Source: Acidovorax sp. NCPPB 3576
Lineage (GTDB): Bacteria; Pseudomonadota; Gammaproteobacteria; Burkholderiales; Burkholderiaceae_C
Reading direction: 5' to 3'
Assembly: GCF_028473605.1 (NCBI RefSeq)
Contig: NZ_CP097267.1
Coordinates: 4,456,501-4,520,500 of the forward strand
Length of the DNA: 64,000 nt
Part shown: positions 17,607-27,257 of the stretch, one piece after another
How the letters are laid out: each line of letters begins with the position of its first letter
Numbering within the stretch: position 1 is the stretch's first letter
Program-made: the position numbers and the translations under genes
Notes under the pieces: generated by a model
Told to the model about the DNA's origin: nothing
Database searches by the model: none
Seen by the model: only the letters and a program-made list of their open reading frames with translations

Positions 17607-18845
17607 TCAGGTGCGAAAGCAAAAAAAGGTGAGGTCGTCGCGGCGGTGGTGATCGCCCTGGCCCTGCCACTGCTCCAGCGCATCGAGCACGGCCCGGTTG
17701 ATCTCCGCGGGCGTGCGCTCCCGCTGCTCGAAAAGCAGCTCCCGCACGCGGCGTTTTCCCAGCGCGATCGCGCGCGGGCCACCCACCTGGTCGATCAGGC
17801 CGTCGGTGCTGACGAAAAGCAGCGTGCCGGGGGGCAGGATCAGTTCCTGGTTGTTCCAGGCGAAATCGAAGTCGCTGTCCACGTAGCCCACGCCTTTGCG
17901 CTGTCCTTCGATGATCTCGACCGCGTCGGCGCCGGGCCGCACCAGGAACAGCGACAGCCGGGCCCCCGCGAAGACCAGGCGCCCCTGCGCCGGCTCGAAC
18001 CAGAAGCAGGCGGCATCCATGCCGTCGTTGGAGCGCTCCGTGCCTTCCTGCGCATCCTGCTGCCCCAGCATCTGCTTGATGCTGCGGTTCACGCTGCCCA
18101 GCAGCTGCGCGGGATCGCGGGCGCCGTGCTGCTTGATCGCCTGGTTGAGGCTGGTGGAGGCGATCAGGGTCATGAAGGCGCCCGGCACGCCATGGCCCGT
18201 GCAGTCGGCGACGGTGGCGAACCAGCCGTCAGGCTCGGTGCTGAACTGGTAGAAGTCGCCCCCGACCACGTCGCGCGGCTCCCAGACCAGGTGCGCGCCG
18301 GGGCACACGCGTGCCAGCGCCTCGAGCGAGCTGCGCAGCGTGGACTGCTGGATCACGCTCGCGTATTCGATGCTGTGCATGACCTGGCGGTTGCGCGAGG
18401 CCTGCATGTCGGCCACCACACGCATCAGCTGCAGCCCGTTGCCCACGCCGATGAAGGCCCCCTCGTGGGTGATGATGAAGCCATCGGACAGGGCCTTTTC
18501 GCCGCATTCCACCGTCTTGAACGTCAGCGCCTCGATGTCCAGCGCGGCATCGACGATCAGCGGCTCCTTGTCCATGAACGCGATGCAGCTCTTGCGGCCG
18601 TAGAGTTCCATGCGAAACGGCTTGCTCATCTGGGAGAGGAAGATGTTCCGGTTGATCAGCCCGATGGGCTGCTGGCCCTCCACGACGGGCAGGCTGACGA
18701 GGTCGCGGTGCTGGCCGAACACCTCCATGACCTGTTCGTTGGTCTGGTCGGTCGTCATGCAGGGCACCATGTTGCACAGGTCCGCCGCACTGGGCTGACG
18801 GAAACGGGGCCGAAAGCTGCTCAGGTACTCGGAATTTGCGGACAT
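17607..18845 (-). CDS. CBS-domain PP2C (SpoIIE-type) phosphatase in the SiaA position
   Basis: 412 residues. The N-terminal ~150 look like a pair of CBS motifs (SLPVVEGQQPIGLINRNIFL and DGFIITHEGAFIGVGNG), which usually bind adenine nucleotides. A helix links to a SpoIIE/PP2C domain (~175–412) with VVGGDFYQF, DCTGHGVPGAFM and the C-terminal RRDDLTFF metal-site motif. By position it should dephosphorylate SiaC, as SiaA does. Unlike P. aeruginosa SiaA, which is a membrane protein with a periplasmic sensor and HAMP, this one shows no membrane segment, so the input is probably cytoplasmic. ATG 18845 is preferred over a TTG three codons upstream. First gene of the operon. Confidence 0.88.
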   Translation of the reverse strand: MSANSEYLSSFRPRFRQPSAADLCNMVPCMTTDQTNEQVMEVFGQHRDLVSLPVVEGQQPIGLINRNIFLSQMSKPFRMELYGRKSCIAFMDKEPLIVDAALDIEALTFKTVECGEKALSDGFIITHEGAFIGVGNGLQLMRVVADMQASRNRQVMHSIEYASVIQQSTLRSSLEALARVCPGAHLVWEPRDVVGGDFYQFSTEPDGWFATVADCTGHGVPGAFMTLIASTSLNQAIKQHGARDPAQLLGSVNRSIKQMLGQQDAQEGTERSNDGMDAACFWFEPAQGRLVFAGARLSLFLVRPGADAVEIIEGQRKGVGYVDSDFDFAWNNQELILPPGTLLFVSTDGLIDQVGGPRAIALGKRRVRELLFEQRERTPAEINRAVLDALEQWQGQGDHHRRDDLTFFCFRT

Positions 18846-19184
18846 GGAGGCCAAGGGGGCTGTTTGTTAGCAAATGTTATTCATTTCATATTTCTCCGCG
18901 ATGACAGGATGGTGACGGTATGGCGCTGCGCAGAGGCAGTCGAGCCTGCGGGCCATTGAAGGGGCGGCTTCAGAAGGAGGGGGATGCGCCAGGAACGGGT
19001 GCTTTCCCATTCCGTTGCGATGAAGGGGCGAGCGCCATGGCGGCGCCAAGCAAGGAGGCCAAGCTCCGCAGGGGCCGGCACGCTGCGCGACTCCTGGGAT
19101 CGAGCGCATGCCTGCCGTTTCGATTCGGCCCCCGACGACAGCGCCCCGCCACCGCGGTCGGATCGGTGGTGTGAATGCCGATGC
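18846..19184. other. Intergenic gap, 339 bp, upstream of the Sia-like operon
   Basis: The part nearest the operon (about 18865–18900) is AT-rich and is the likely promoter on the minus strand. The rest is GC-rich with no convincing ORF; the readable frames have the amino-acid composition of shadow translation. No PIP box or repeat copy was seen. Confidence 0.45.
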
Positions 19185-20387
19185 TTACGCTTTGCGTGGC
19201 CTGACCTTGCTGGCCGCCAGCTTGGCCCGCTCCCGCGCCACCTCGACATCCGCATCGAACGCCAGCGCCACGCCCATGCGCCGCTTCACGAAACTCTCGG
19301 GCTTGCCGAACAGGCGCAGGTCGGTGTTCGGCACGCGCAGGGCCTCGTCCACGCCGTCGAAGGCGATGCCTTGCGCGTCCATGCCGCCGTAGATCACGGC
19401 GCTGGCGCCCGGGCTGCGCAGGGCGGTGTTGACGGGCAGGCCCAGGATGGCGCGGGCGTGCAGCTCGAACTCGCTCTGCACCTGCGTCGTCAGCGTGACC
19501 AGGCCCGTGTCGTGCGGACGGGGGCTCACCTCGCTGAACCACACGGCATCGCCCTTGACGAACAGCTCCACCCCGAACAGGCCCTGGCCGCCGAGGTCGT
19601 CGGTCACGGCCTTGGCGATCTCGCGGGCGCGCTCCAGGGCCGCGGGGCGCATGGGCTGGGGTTGCCAGCTTTCCACGTAGTCGCCGCTGACCTGGATGTG
19701 GCCGATGGGTTCGCAAAAGTGCGTCTCGGGCTGGCCGGCCTCGCCGAGCGCGCGCACGGTGAGCAGGGTGATCTCGTAGTCGAAGTCGATGAAGCCTTCG
19801 ACGATGACGCGGCCATGGCTCACGCGGCCGCCGGCCATGGCGTAGTCCCAGGCCTTTTGCACGTCGGCCGGGCCGTCGATCTTGCTCTGGCCCTTGCCGG
19901 AGCTGCTCATCACGGGCTTGACGATGCAGGGGTAGCCGATGCCGCCGTCAATGGCCGCCTGCAGCTCTTCAAGCGAATCGCAGAATTGGTAGGGGCTGGT
20001 GGGCAGGCCCAGCGTTTCGGCAGCGAGGCGGCGGATGCCTTCGCGGTCCATGGTCAGGCGCGCGGCGCGCGCAGTGGGGATCACGCGCACGGTGCCGGCG
20101 GCCTCCAGCTCTTCGAGCATGGGCGTAGCGATGGCCTCGATCTCGGGCACCACGAGGTGGGGCCGCTCGGTCTCGATCAGCGCCTTGAGCTGGGCCGGAT
20201 CGCTCATGGTGATGGTGCGCGCATGGTGGGCCACCTGCTGGCCTGGCGCGTTCTCGTAGCGGTCCACGGCGATGGTTTCCACGCCCAGGCGCTGCAGGGC
20301 GATCAGGACTTCCTTGCCCAGCTCGCCCGAGCCGAGCAGCATGACTTTGGTGGCCGTGGGCGAAAGGGGGGTGCCGAGAGTGGTCAT
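19185..20387 (-). CDS. purT: Formate-dependent phosphoribosylglycinamide formyltransferase
   Basis: 400 residues, full length for PurT. It uses formate and ATP to formylate GAR in step 3 of purine synthesis, an alternative to folate-dependent PurN. ATP-grasp features are [11 protein letters not shown] at the start, [13 protein letters not shown] in the ATP loop, and the metal/active-site segment [20 protein letters not shown]. The start is ATG 20387, since the N-terminal [12 protein letters not shown] must follow closely. It is divergent from the ABC transporter ATPase gene 81 bp away. A possible PurR-type control was not visible. Confidence 0.96.
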   Translation of the reverse strand: MTTLGTPLSPTATKVMLLGSGELGKEVLIALQRLGVETIAVDRYENAPGQQVAHHARTITMSDPAQLKALIETERPHLVVPEIEAIATPMLEELEAAGTVRVIPTARAARLTMDREGIRRLAAETLGLPTSPYQFCDSLEELQAAIDGGIGYPCIVKPVMSSSGKGQSKIDGPADVQKAWDYAMAGGRVSHGRVIVEGFIDFDYEITLLTVRALGEAGQPETHFCEPIGHIQVSGDYVESWQPQPMRPAALERAREIAKAVTDDLGGQGLFGVELFVKGDAVWFSEVSPRPHDTGLVTLTTQVQSEFELHARAILGLPVNTALRSPGASAVIYGGMDAQGIAFDGVDEALRVPNTDLRLFGKPESFVKRRMGVALAFDADVEVARERAKLAASKVRPRKA

Positions 20388-20468
20388 AGCAGGTGAAGAA
20401 TTGAAAATGGAAGGGGGTAGGAAAGCGGGGCCGCGGCCCCGGAGGGCGGCGAACAATAATAGACGCCC

Positions 20469-21416
<948 letters not shown>

Positions 21417-21563
21417 ACCGGCCGCCTGGAAAAATGGGGCCCGCGCGGCTTTCGAAAAAATATTTCGCGCGGCCTGCATCCAAACGGCGTTCCCGTGGGT
21501 AGTACCTACAGCAGCGGACATTGCTGCTGTTTTTTCAACCCAACCGAAGACAAGGGAACCGCC

Positions 21564-22133
21564 ATGACCATCCAGCCAACGCTCTCTCGCCTCATCCCCC
21601 TGACCGGCGCCATCGCCGCCGCGGCCCTGCTCGCGGCCTGCGGCTCCATGTCGGCATCGGGCCCGAAGTTCTCGCAGGACAGCCTGCCCGAATCGATCAA
21701 GGTGCCGGCCGGCAACAAGGTGGCCTGGGAAACCGTGGGCATGGGCGACATCACCTACGAATGCCGCGACAAGGCCAACATGCCCGGCCAGACCGAATGG
21801 GTGTTCGTGGGACCGAAGGCCGTGCTGAACGACCGCAGCGGCAAGCAGGTGGGCACGTATTACGGCCCGCCCGCCACCTGGGAGGCTCAGGACGGCTCCA
21901 AGGTCACCGCCACGCAGCTGGCCGTGGCCCCGGCCGGCACCGGCAACCTGCCCTACCAGCTCGTGAAGGCCAACCCGGCCATGGGCTCGGGCGCGCTGAC
22001 CGGCGTGACCTTCATCCAGCGCGTGGCGCTCAAGGGCGGCGTCGCCCCGGCCGCGGCCTGCACCGCCACCAACAAGGGCGACCGCCAGACCGTGAAGTAC
22101 CAGGCCGACTACATCTTCTGGAAGGCCGCCTGA
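21564..22133 (+). CDS. DUF3455-type lipoprotein
   Basis: 189 residues. The N-terminus is a lipoprotein signal peptide with lipobox LLAAC (about residues 21–25), so it should be anchored to the outer or inner membrane face. The mature part (YECRDKANMPGQTEWVFVGP, YYGPPATWEAQDGSKVTAT, IQRVALKGGVAP) matches my memory of the DUF3455 family, which has no known biochemical role. It has a good ribosome site (AAGGGAA). The sigma factor gene starts 47 bp after the stop. In related genomes such proteins often lie by ECF sigma/anti-sigma pairs, so it may be a regulon member; that is inference. Confidence 0.82.
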   Translation: MTIQPTLSRLIPLTGAIAAAALLAACGSMSASGPKFSQDSLPESIKVPAGNKVAWETVGMGDITYECRDKANMPGQTEWVFVGPKAVLNDRSGKQVGTYYGPPATWEAQDGSKVTATQLAVAPAGTGNLPYQLVKANPAMGSGALTGVTFIQRVALKGGVAPAAACTATNKGDRQTVKYQADYIFWKAA

Positions 22134-22180
22134 CGGCCCGGGGCGGGTCTTTCAGGGTCGAAAGCCTTTGGAGCACGGCC

Positions 22181-22840
22181 ATGTCGGCTACCATGCGGCC
22201 CACGTTCCGGGCGGCCGATCGACGCCAGCGCCCGGCCTTCGACCGCTGGAGCCCCCGCCCCTTGCCTTCCACGCCTGCCGCCGCTGACGACGACTTCGAC
22301 TACGAAGCCACCCTGGCCCGCTGCGCCGCGGGCGACCGGCAGGCCATGCGCCGCCTGTACGAGCACGAGGGGCCGCGCCTGCTGGGCGTGGCCTGGCGCA
22401 TCGTGCGGCAGCGCGCGCTGGCCGAGGACATCGTGCACGACGCCTGCGTGAACATCTGGACGCGCGCCGGCAGCTTCGACGCCAGCCGGGGCAGCGCCCG
22501 CGGCTGGATCTACAGCGTGGTGCGCAACCTGGCCCTGAACGCCGTGCGCGATGCGGGCCGCCATCTCGATGTGGACGACGACACCGTGCAGGCCCTGGAG
22601 GCCGAGCAGTCGGTGCAGGCCCACCGCGAGATCGCGGAAGCGTTCGAGCTCAACGCCAGCCTGGGCCGCCTGCAGCACTGCCTGGAGGGCCTGGACCCGG
22701 CACGCCGCAACTGCGTGCTGCACGCCTATGTGGATGGCTGCTCGCACGGCGAGATCGCCGAACGCCTGGGCGCGCCGCTGGGCACCGTGAAGGCGTGGAT
22801 ACGGCGCAGCCTGACCTCGCTGCGGGAGTGCATGGCATGA
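22181..22840 (+). CDS. ECF-type RNA polymerase sigma factor
   Basis: 219 residues. Region 2 (~50–120) shows LARCAAGDRQAMRRLYEHEG, the AEDIVHDACVNIW helix and SRGSARGWIYSVVRNLALN. Region 4 (~160–215) has CVLHAYVDGCSHGEIAERLG then GTVKAWIRRSL, a helix-turn-helix for the -35 element. Start ATG 22181 has GGAG seven bases upstream; ATG 22193 is an alternative. The stop overlaps the anti-sigma start as ATGA. It should direct a small stress regulon, probably including its own operon. The inducing signal is unknown. Confidence 0.9.
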   Translation: MSATMRPTFRAADRRQRPAFDRWSPRPLPSTPAAADDDFDYEATLARCAAGDRQAMRRLYEHEGPRLLGVAWRIVRQRALAEDIVHDACVNIWTRAGSFDASRGSARGWIYSVVRNLALNAVRDAGRHLDVDDDTVQALEAEQSVQAHREIAEAFELNASLGRLQHCLEGLDPARRNCVLHAYVDGCSHGEIAERLGAPLGTVKAWIRRSLTSLRECMA

Positions 22841-23628
22841 CCGCCCCTACCCCCCATTCCGGCATGCCCGAAGACCTGAACCTGCTGGCCGGCGAATACG
22901 TGCTGGGCACCTTGTCCGCCGCCGCCCGCGCCCGCGTGGCGCAGCGCCTGGCATCGGACCCGGCCCTGCAGCGCGCCGTGGCCGACTGGGAAGCCCGGCT
23001 GCTGCCGCTGACCGGGCTGGCCGAGCCGATCGCACCGCCGGCGCAGCTGTGGACACGCATCGATGCCTCGCTGCAGGCCGCCGACGGCGCACAGGCCGGC
23101 GCGCCCGCCGCCCATTCATATTCCCATTCACCCTCCGCTTCGCCAGCACCCCGGCCGGCGCCGGCCCGGCCATCGCGCAGCTGGTGGAACCACCTGGGCC
23201 TGTGGCGCGGGCTCGCGGGCTCGGGCTTTGCCATGGCCGCCGTGCTGGCCGCGGTGCTGGTCACCCGCGTGGCGCCGCAGGCCGCGACCCCGCAATTCAT
23301 GGTGGTGCTGGTGGCGCCGCAGGACAAGGCGCCCGGCTGGGTCGTGCAGGCGAGTTCGCCCAGCGCGCTCCAGCTCATTCCGCTGGGCGTGGCCGAAGTG
23401 CCCGTGGGCCGCGCGCTGGAGTTCTGGACCAAGGCCGACAGCTGGAGCGGCCCGGTCTCGCTGGGGCTGGTCCAGCCCGGACAGTCATTGCAGCTGGCGC
23501 TGGAGAAGCTGCCGCCGCTGCAGCCCAACCAGTTGTTCGAGTTGACGCTGGAGCCCCCGAGCGGCTCGCCCATCGGCAAGCCCACCGGGCCGATCCAGTA
23601 CATCGGCCGGGCGGTGAAGGTGCTGTGA
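22837..23628 (+). CDS. Anti-sigma factor, RskA/ChrR-like membrane protein
   Basis: 263 residues. The N-terminal ~75 form a sigma-binding domain (NLLAGEYVLGTLS, then RVAQRLASDPALQRAVADWE). A Pro/Ala/Ser-rich linker is followed by one membrane helix near residue 130 (GFAMAAVLAAVLVTRV) and a periplasmic C-terminal domain of the anti-sigma-K type (FMVVLVAPQDKAPGWVVQA, LEFWTKADSWSGPVSLGLV). It should hold the overlapping sigma factor inactive at the inner membrane until an envelope signal releases it. Translationally coupled to the sigma gene. Confidence 0.9.
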   Translation: MTAPTPHSGMPEDLNLLAGEYVLGTLSAAARARVAQRLASDPALQRAVADWEARLLPLTGLAEPIAPPAQLWTRIDASLQAADGAQAGAPAAHSYSHSPSASPAPRPAPARPSRSWWNHLGLWRGLAGSGFAMAAVLAAVLVTRVAPQAATPQFMVVLVAPQDKAPGWVVQASSPSALQLIPLGVAEVPVGRALEFWTKADSWSGPVSLGLVQPGQSLQLALEKLPPLQPNQLFELTLEPPSGSPIGKPTGPIQYIGRAVKVL

Positions 23629-23670
23629 GTCCGGCCGCGGCCCGTCGCGCGGCCGCCGCACAATAGCGCC

Positions 23671-24519
23671 ATGTCCACCGCCCCCCGCCCCAGTCCCGCC
23701 CCCGCCACGCCGGTTCGCCCGGCCACCCCGTCGATCTGGCGCGCGCCCGAGCTGTCCGCCCGCTGGTGGCCCGTCTTCCTGCGCAACCTGCTGGTATGGC
23801 GCAAGCTGGCCATTCCCAGCCTGGTGGGCAACATCGCCGAGCCGCTGATGTGGCTGGTCGCCTTCGGGTACGGCATGGGCGCGCTGGTGGGCCAGGTGAA
23901 CGTGGGGGGCACGCAGGTGCCCTACATCCTGTTCCTGGCCAGCGGTTCCATCTGCATGAGCGCCATGAACGCGGCCAGCTTCGAGGCGCTGTATTCGGCG
24001 TTCTCGCGCATGCACGTGCAAAAGACCTGGGACGGGATCATGAACGCGCCGGTCAGCCTGGACAACGTGGTGCTGGCCGAGATGCTGTGGGCCGCCTTCA
24101 AGGCCGTGTTCACCGTCACCGCCATCCTGGGCGTGATGCTGGCGCTGAAGATCAGCCACAGCCCCAAGCTGCTCGTGGCCTGGCCGGTGCTGCTGTTCGT
24201 GGGGGTGATGTTCTCCAGCATCGCGCTGATCTTCAACGCGCTGGCCAAGGGCTACGACTTCTTCACCTACTACTTCACGCTGGTGCTCACGCCGATGATG
24301 TTCCTGTCGGGCGTGTTCTTCCCGCGCGAGCAGCTGCCCGCCGTGGTGCGCCACGTGTCCGACTGGCTGCCGCTGGCCAATGCGGTGGAGCTGGTGCGCC
24401 CGCTGTTCATGGACCAGTGGCCCGCCCACCCGTTGCGGCACGGCCTGGTGCTGGTGGTGACCACAGCGGTGGCGTTCTGGACGGCGCTGGCGCTCACGCG
24501 CAAGCGGTTTCAGGCCTGA
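23671..24519 (+). CDS. ABC-2 transporter permease, NodJ type
   Basis: 282 residues with about six membrane helices and the family-typical segments IAEPLMWLVAFGYGMGALVG, YILFLASGSICMSAMNAASF and MFLSGVFFPREQLP. It should form the membrane half of an exporter with the ATPase at 20469–21416. In most genomes nodI- and nodJ-type genes are adjacent; here 2.25 kb carrying lipoprotein, sigma and anti-sigma genes separates them, all on the same strand. The gap to the anti-sigma gene is 42 bp, so one transcript could cover all five genes. Confidence 0.9.
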   Translation: MSTAPRPSPAPATPVRPATPSIWRAPELSARWWPVFLRNLLVWRKLAIPSLVGNIAEPLMWLVAFGYGMGALVGQVNVGGTQVPYILFLASGSICMSAMNAASFEALYSAFSRMHVQKTWDGIMNAPVSLDNVVLAEMLWAAFKAVFTVTAILGVMLALKISHSPKLLVAWPVLLFVGVMFSSIALIFNALAKGYDFFTYYFTLVLTPMMFLSGVFFPREQLPAVVRHVSDWLPLANAVELVRPLFMDQWPAHPLRHGLVLVVTTAVAFWTALALTRKRFQA

Positions 24520-24590
24520 CAGCGAGCGACGGCCGGGCAACCTGAAAGCCCCGGCAGCGGTTTTTCAGTGCCTCGCAACGCGCGCTCTTG

Positions 24591-25742
24591 CTATGACGCC
24601 TTTCCCAGAAAAATGGCTTCTACAACGACCGCTTTTTTCGAACCCGTCAGACTTGGAAAGAATTCAGCGGAGTCTTCAAATTCCATGCATGTGCCATGGT
24701 AGGGATCCCTGATCGTCAAGAAGAACTTTCCATTGTCTTCCCGCACTTTGTCGAGCATCACATCGTGTCCGTTCTTGGTCAGAATGCAGGATCCCAGTTC
24801 ATCTATTTTTTGGGATAAATCCCGCCAAGTCTCTTTCCTGCTGGCGTGTGTTCCCCCGAACAGGCCTGTTTTGTAATTGATCTCGTGTTTGACTTTGACA
24901 GGAGTACGGCCCGTTTTCTCTTGGAGCGTCGCCATGATTTCGTGATCGTTCCGACGTACTCCCGTCATAGGTAGTGGAGGCGCATTGCCACCGATCGATG
25001 CAACCCCGTTATCGAGGAGCATCATCAACTCACAAGCACTCGCGCAATCATTAGCGCCCGGTTGAGGGACCATGAATCGCCCTCCTGGCATGGGATAAAC
25101 AGTGAACGCTCCCATCTTGGCAGGGCTTACCGGAAAGCCCTCGACCATGAAGGCAGCCTGTTTGAAGTCTGCAGAAACCTCGATTCCCGCGATGTGATGA
25201 GTGACCCGATGGGACGGAACATCGTGAATCTCGCCCGAGGCAATGTGTTCACTGCGCACTCCAGCAGGGAACCGGCGAACGATGCCATCGGCGCATTGAA
25301 CCATGGGCTCAGCGAGCGACAGGCGGAAATGAGGGCCCAAGCGTGGGTCCGGTTTTTCGCCCGCACTGTGATCAATCACGCCGACCACATTCTTCATGTT
25401 GCCGAGTCGTCCAAAGGTTGCCGGTGATTCAAGAGCGGTGTGGGTTGCGGAACTGCGCGAGGTGGGCGCAAAAGGCGGCCGAGACGATGGCGACGAAGCC
25501 CGATGGAATCCTGATTTCTCTTCGTTGGAAACATGTTGCGGACTGCGTTGATAGGATGGCGATCTCACCCTGGGCCGCAGTGCCCCGTCACCCCGGAGAG
25601 GCGAGCGTCTGTTCAGAGGCGAAGAATCATCGGCAGTCGTTGCAGATGGTCGGGAAGTCGAGGTCGGTCGCGTCGACGGTGCCGCCACCGTTTCCTTCGC
25701 ACCACGAACCGGGGTTTCTCGACTAACAATGGATGACTTCAT
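24591..25742 (-). CDS. Candidate type III effector with papain-like cysteine protease fold
   Basis: 383 residues from ATG 25742. Residues 1–110 are disordered and rich in Ser, Arg, Pro and Thr, as in type III secretion regions. The C-terminal half shows a papain-like triad in the right order: C233 in NDCASACELM with Q227 six residues before it (oxyanion glutamine), H326 in NGHDVML and D346 in RDPYHG. The arrangement resembles peptidase families C39 and C70 (AvrRpt2); I cannot assign the family. A perfect PIP box lies 96 bp upstream. The frame stays open past it, but a start there would precede transcription, so 25742 is preferred despite a weak ribosome site. Base composition is lower in GC than the neighbours. 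Confidence 0.75.
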   Translation of the reverse strand: MKSSIVSRETPVRGAKETVAAPSTRPTSTSRPSATTADDSSPLNRRSPLRGDGALRPRVRSPSYQRSPQHVSNEEKSGFHRASSPSSRPPFAPTSRSSATHTALESPATFGRLGNMKNVVGVIDHSAGEKPDPRLGPHFRLSLAEPMVQCADGIVRRFPAGVRSEHIASGEIHDVPSHRVTHHIAGIEVSADFKQAAFMVEGFPVSPAKMGAFTVYPMPGGRFMVPQPGANDCASACELMMLLDNGVASIGGNAPPLPMTGVRRNDHEIMATLQEKTGRTPVKVKHEINYKTGLFGGTHASRKETWRDLSQKIDELGSCILTKNGHDVMLDKVREDNGKFFLTIRDPYHGTCMEFEDSAEFFPSLTGSKKAVVVEAIFLGKAS

Positions 25743-26131
25743 AGAGTGCCCGAATAGGTTGACAGCCGTGTTTATCTGATCCCGCGCCAAGCCAGTCGTT
25801 GCATTTTTGCCGCTTCGATTTGGCAAAACCCAGACTTCACGAACCATTGGTTTACCGGGCGAACAATCTATCGTTGTGCATTCCAAACCCAGGGAGGAAC
25901 GCGGCGACAAGGTTGTCGCGCGCCTGCCCGACAGATCACCTCATCGTTCAGACGCAGTGCGCGCACAGAGCACATGTCCATGCCTAGGGAGTGCGGTATT
26001 GCGCAGCACTTGCCGAATGCCTACAGCAACGGCAGCAACAATGCGCCGCCCGCGATTGCCGATACGATCACGCCGATTCGCGGAACCATCTGTTTTTTTG
26101 ATTTGGCTATTTGGCTGGAAGGGCTCTTTAT
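25743..26131. other. Divergent promoter region between the protease-like effector and hydroxyacyl-CoA dehydrogenase
   Basis: Holds the minus-strand PIP box and, at its right end, the plus-strand leader of the dehydrogenase with GGAAGGG at 26117–26123. A 22-codon minus-strand frame (26090–26021) would encode one hydrophobic segment; I see no ribosome site and do not call it a gene. Otherwise nothing recognisable. Confidence 0.5.
25839..25863 (-). promoter_or_regulatory. PIP box of the protease-like effector gene
   Basis: On the minus strand TTCGC-N15-TTCGT, a perfect TTCGB-N15-TTCGB element. It points at the gene starting at 25742. No convincing -10 was seen about 30 bp downstream. It indicates HrpX/HrpB-type control. 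Confidence 0.85.
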
Positions 26132-26980
26132 ATGACGATCACGACCGTCGGCATCATCGGCGCAGGCACCATGGGCAACGGCATCGCGCAGGCCTGCGCG
26201 GTGTCCGGCATCCACGCGGTGATGGTGGACATCTCGGAGGCCGCCGTGCAAAAGGGCCTGGCCACCGTGGCCGGCAGCCTGGACCGGCTCATCAAGAAAG
26301 AAAAGATCACCGCCGCCGACAAGGACGCCGCCCTCGCGCGCATCCGCACCTCGACGAACTACGACGACCTGAAGGCCGCGCAGATCGTGATCGAGGCGGC
26401 CACCGAGAACCACGAACTCAAGGTGAAGATCCTGAAACAGATCGACGCCCTCGTGGCGCCGCAGGTCATCATCGCCTCCAACACCTCGTCGATCTCCATC
26501 ACGCAACTGGCCGCCGCCACGTCGCGGCCCGACCGCTTCATCGGCATGCATTTCTTCAACCCGGTGCCGATGATGGCGCTGGTGGAGATCATCCGCGGCC
26601 TGCAGACCAGCGATGCCACGCATGACACGGTGAAGGCCCTGTCCGAGGCGCTGGGCAAGAGTCCCATCACCGTGAAGAACGCGCCCGGCTTCGTGGTCAA
26701 CCGCATCCTGGTGCCGATGATCAACGAGGCGTTCTTCGTGCTGGCCGAGGGCCTGGCCACGCCCGAGGACATCGATGCAGGCATGAAGCTCGGCTGCAAC
26801 CAGCCCATCGGGCCGCTGGCGCTGGCGGACATGATTGGCCTGGACGTGTGCCTGGCGGTGATGAACGTGTACCTGACCGAGTTCGGCGACAGCAAATACC
26901 GCCCCTGCCCGCTGCTCAAGGAGATGGTGGCCGCCGGCCGCCTGGGCCGCAAGACCGGGCACGGCGTGTACGCGTATTGA
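26132..26980 (+). CDS. 3-hydroxybutyryl-CoA dehydrogenase
   Basis: 282 residues, the length of single-domain short-chain 3-hydroxyacyl-CoA dehydrogenases (Hbd/PaaH). It oxidises (S)-3-hydroxyacyl-CoA to 3-oxoacyl-CoA with NAD(P). An N-terminal Rossmann motif, GIIGAGTMGNGIAQAC, is followed by ATENHELK, the catalytic His in MHFFNPVPMMALVE (about residue 138) and the C-terminal PGFVVNRIL. ATG 26132 is the family start and has GGAAGGG 8 nt upstream. It stands alone, so whether it serves butyrate/PHB metabolism or phenylacetate degradation cannot be decided here. Confidence 0.94.
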   Translation: MTITTVGIIGAGTMGNGIAQACAVSGIHAVMVDISEAAVQKGLATVAGSLDRLIKKEKITAADKDAALARIRTSTNYDDLKAAQIVIEAATENHELKVKILKQIDALVAPQVIIASNTSSISITQLAAATSRPDRFIGMHFFNPVPMMALVEIIRGLQTSDATHDTVKALSEALGKSPITVKNAPGFVVNRILVPMINEAFFVLAEGLATPEDIDAGMKLGCNQPIGPLALADMIGLDVCLAVMNVYLTEFGDSKYRPCPLLKEMVAAGRLGRKTGHGVYAY

Positions 26981-27035
26981 CCCGTATCCGGGGCACGCGC
27001 GGCCCCGTGGCCCTCCAATGGAATGGGGGTCATTT

Positions 27036-27066
27036 GCTATATTTTTTATAGCATAGTGCCCTAGTG
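27036..27066. repeat. Copy 2 of the 17-bp GCTA-N7-ATAGC palindrome with GCCCTAGTG tail
   Basis: GCTAT (27036–27040), seven A/T bases, ATAGC (27048–27052), followed by GCCCTAGTG (27058–27066). It lies 55 bp after the dehydrogenase stop. Confidence 0.78.
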
Positions 27067-27209
27067 CTTATTGCGGTGGCGGCTATTTTTACCGATATCC
27101 CACAAGCGGCACGGCCCAGGCGCCAGCCCTCTCGCGCCGCCGCGCGAATACCCCCATCGGCGCGGCCACCGGCACGCCGCGCTGGAAACCCCCGTCGTCG
27201 GCAGGGTCG

Positions 27210-27243
27210 CGATCAATTCAATTGCACACAATTGAATTGATCG
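27210..27243. promoter_or_regulatory. OhrR operator: 34-bp palindrome upstream of ohrR
   Basis: Two 15-bp arms (CGATCAATTCAATTG and its exact complement) flank a 4-nt CACA spacer. The core repeats AATTCAATTG/CAATTGAATT, close to the AATT-rich inverted repeats bound by OhrR proteins. It ends 14 bp before the ohrR ATG, so a bound dimer would block ohrR transcription or translation initiation. No second copy was seen in the ohrR–ohr gap. Confidence 0.85.
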
Positions 27244-27257
27244 ACACAATCCAGCCC

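Noticed and set aside
25743..25910. N-terminal extension of the protease-like effector beyond 25742
   Set aside because: It would run through the PIP box and past the expected transcription start.
26021..26090. A 22-codon hydrophobic minus-strand frame before the hydroxyacyl-CoA dehydrogenase
   Set aside because: No ribosome site and no conservation evidence; too short to support.
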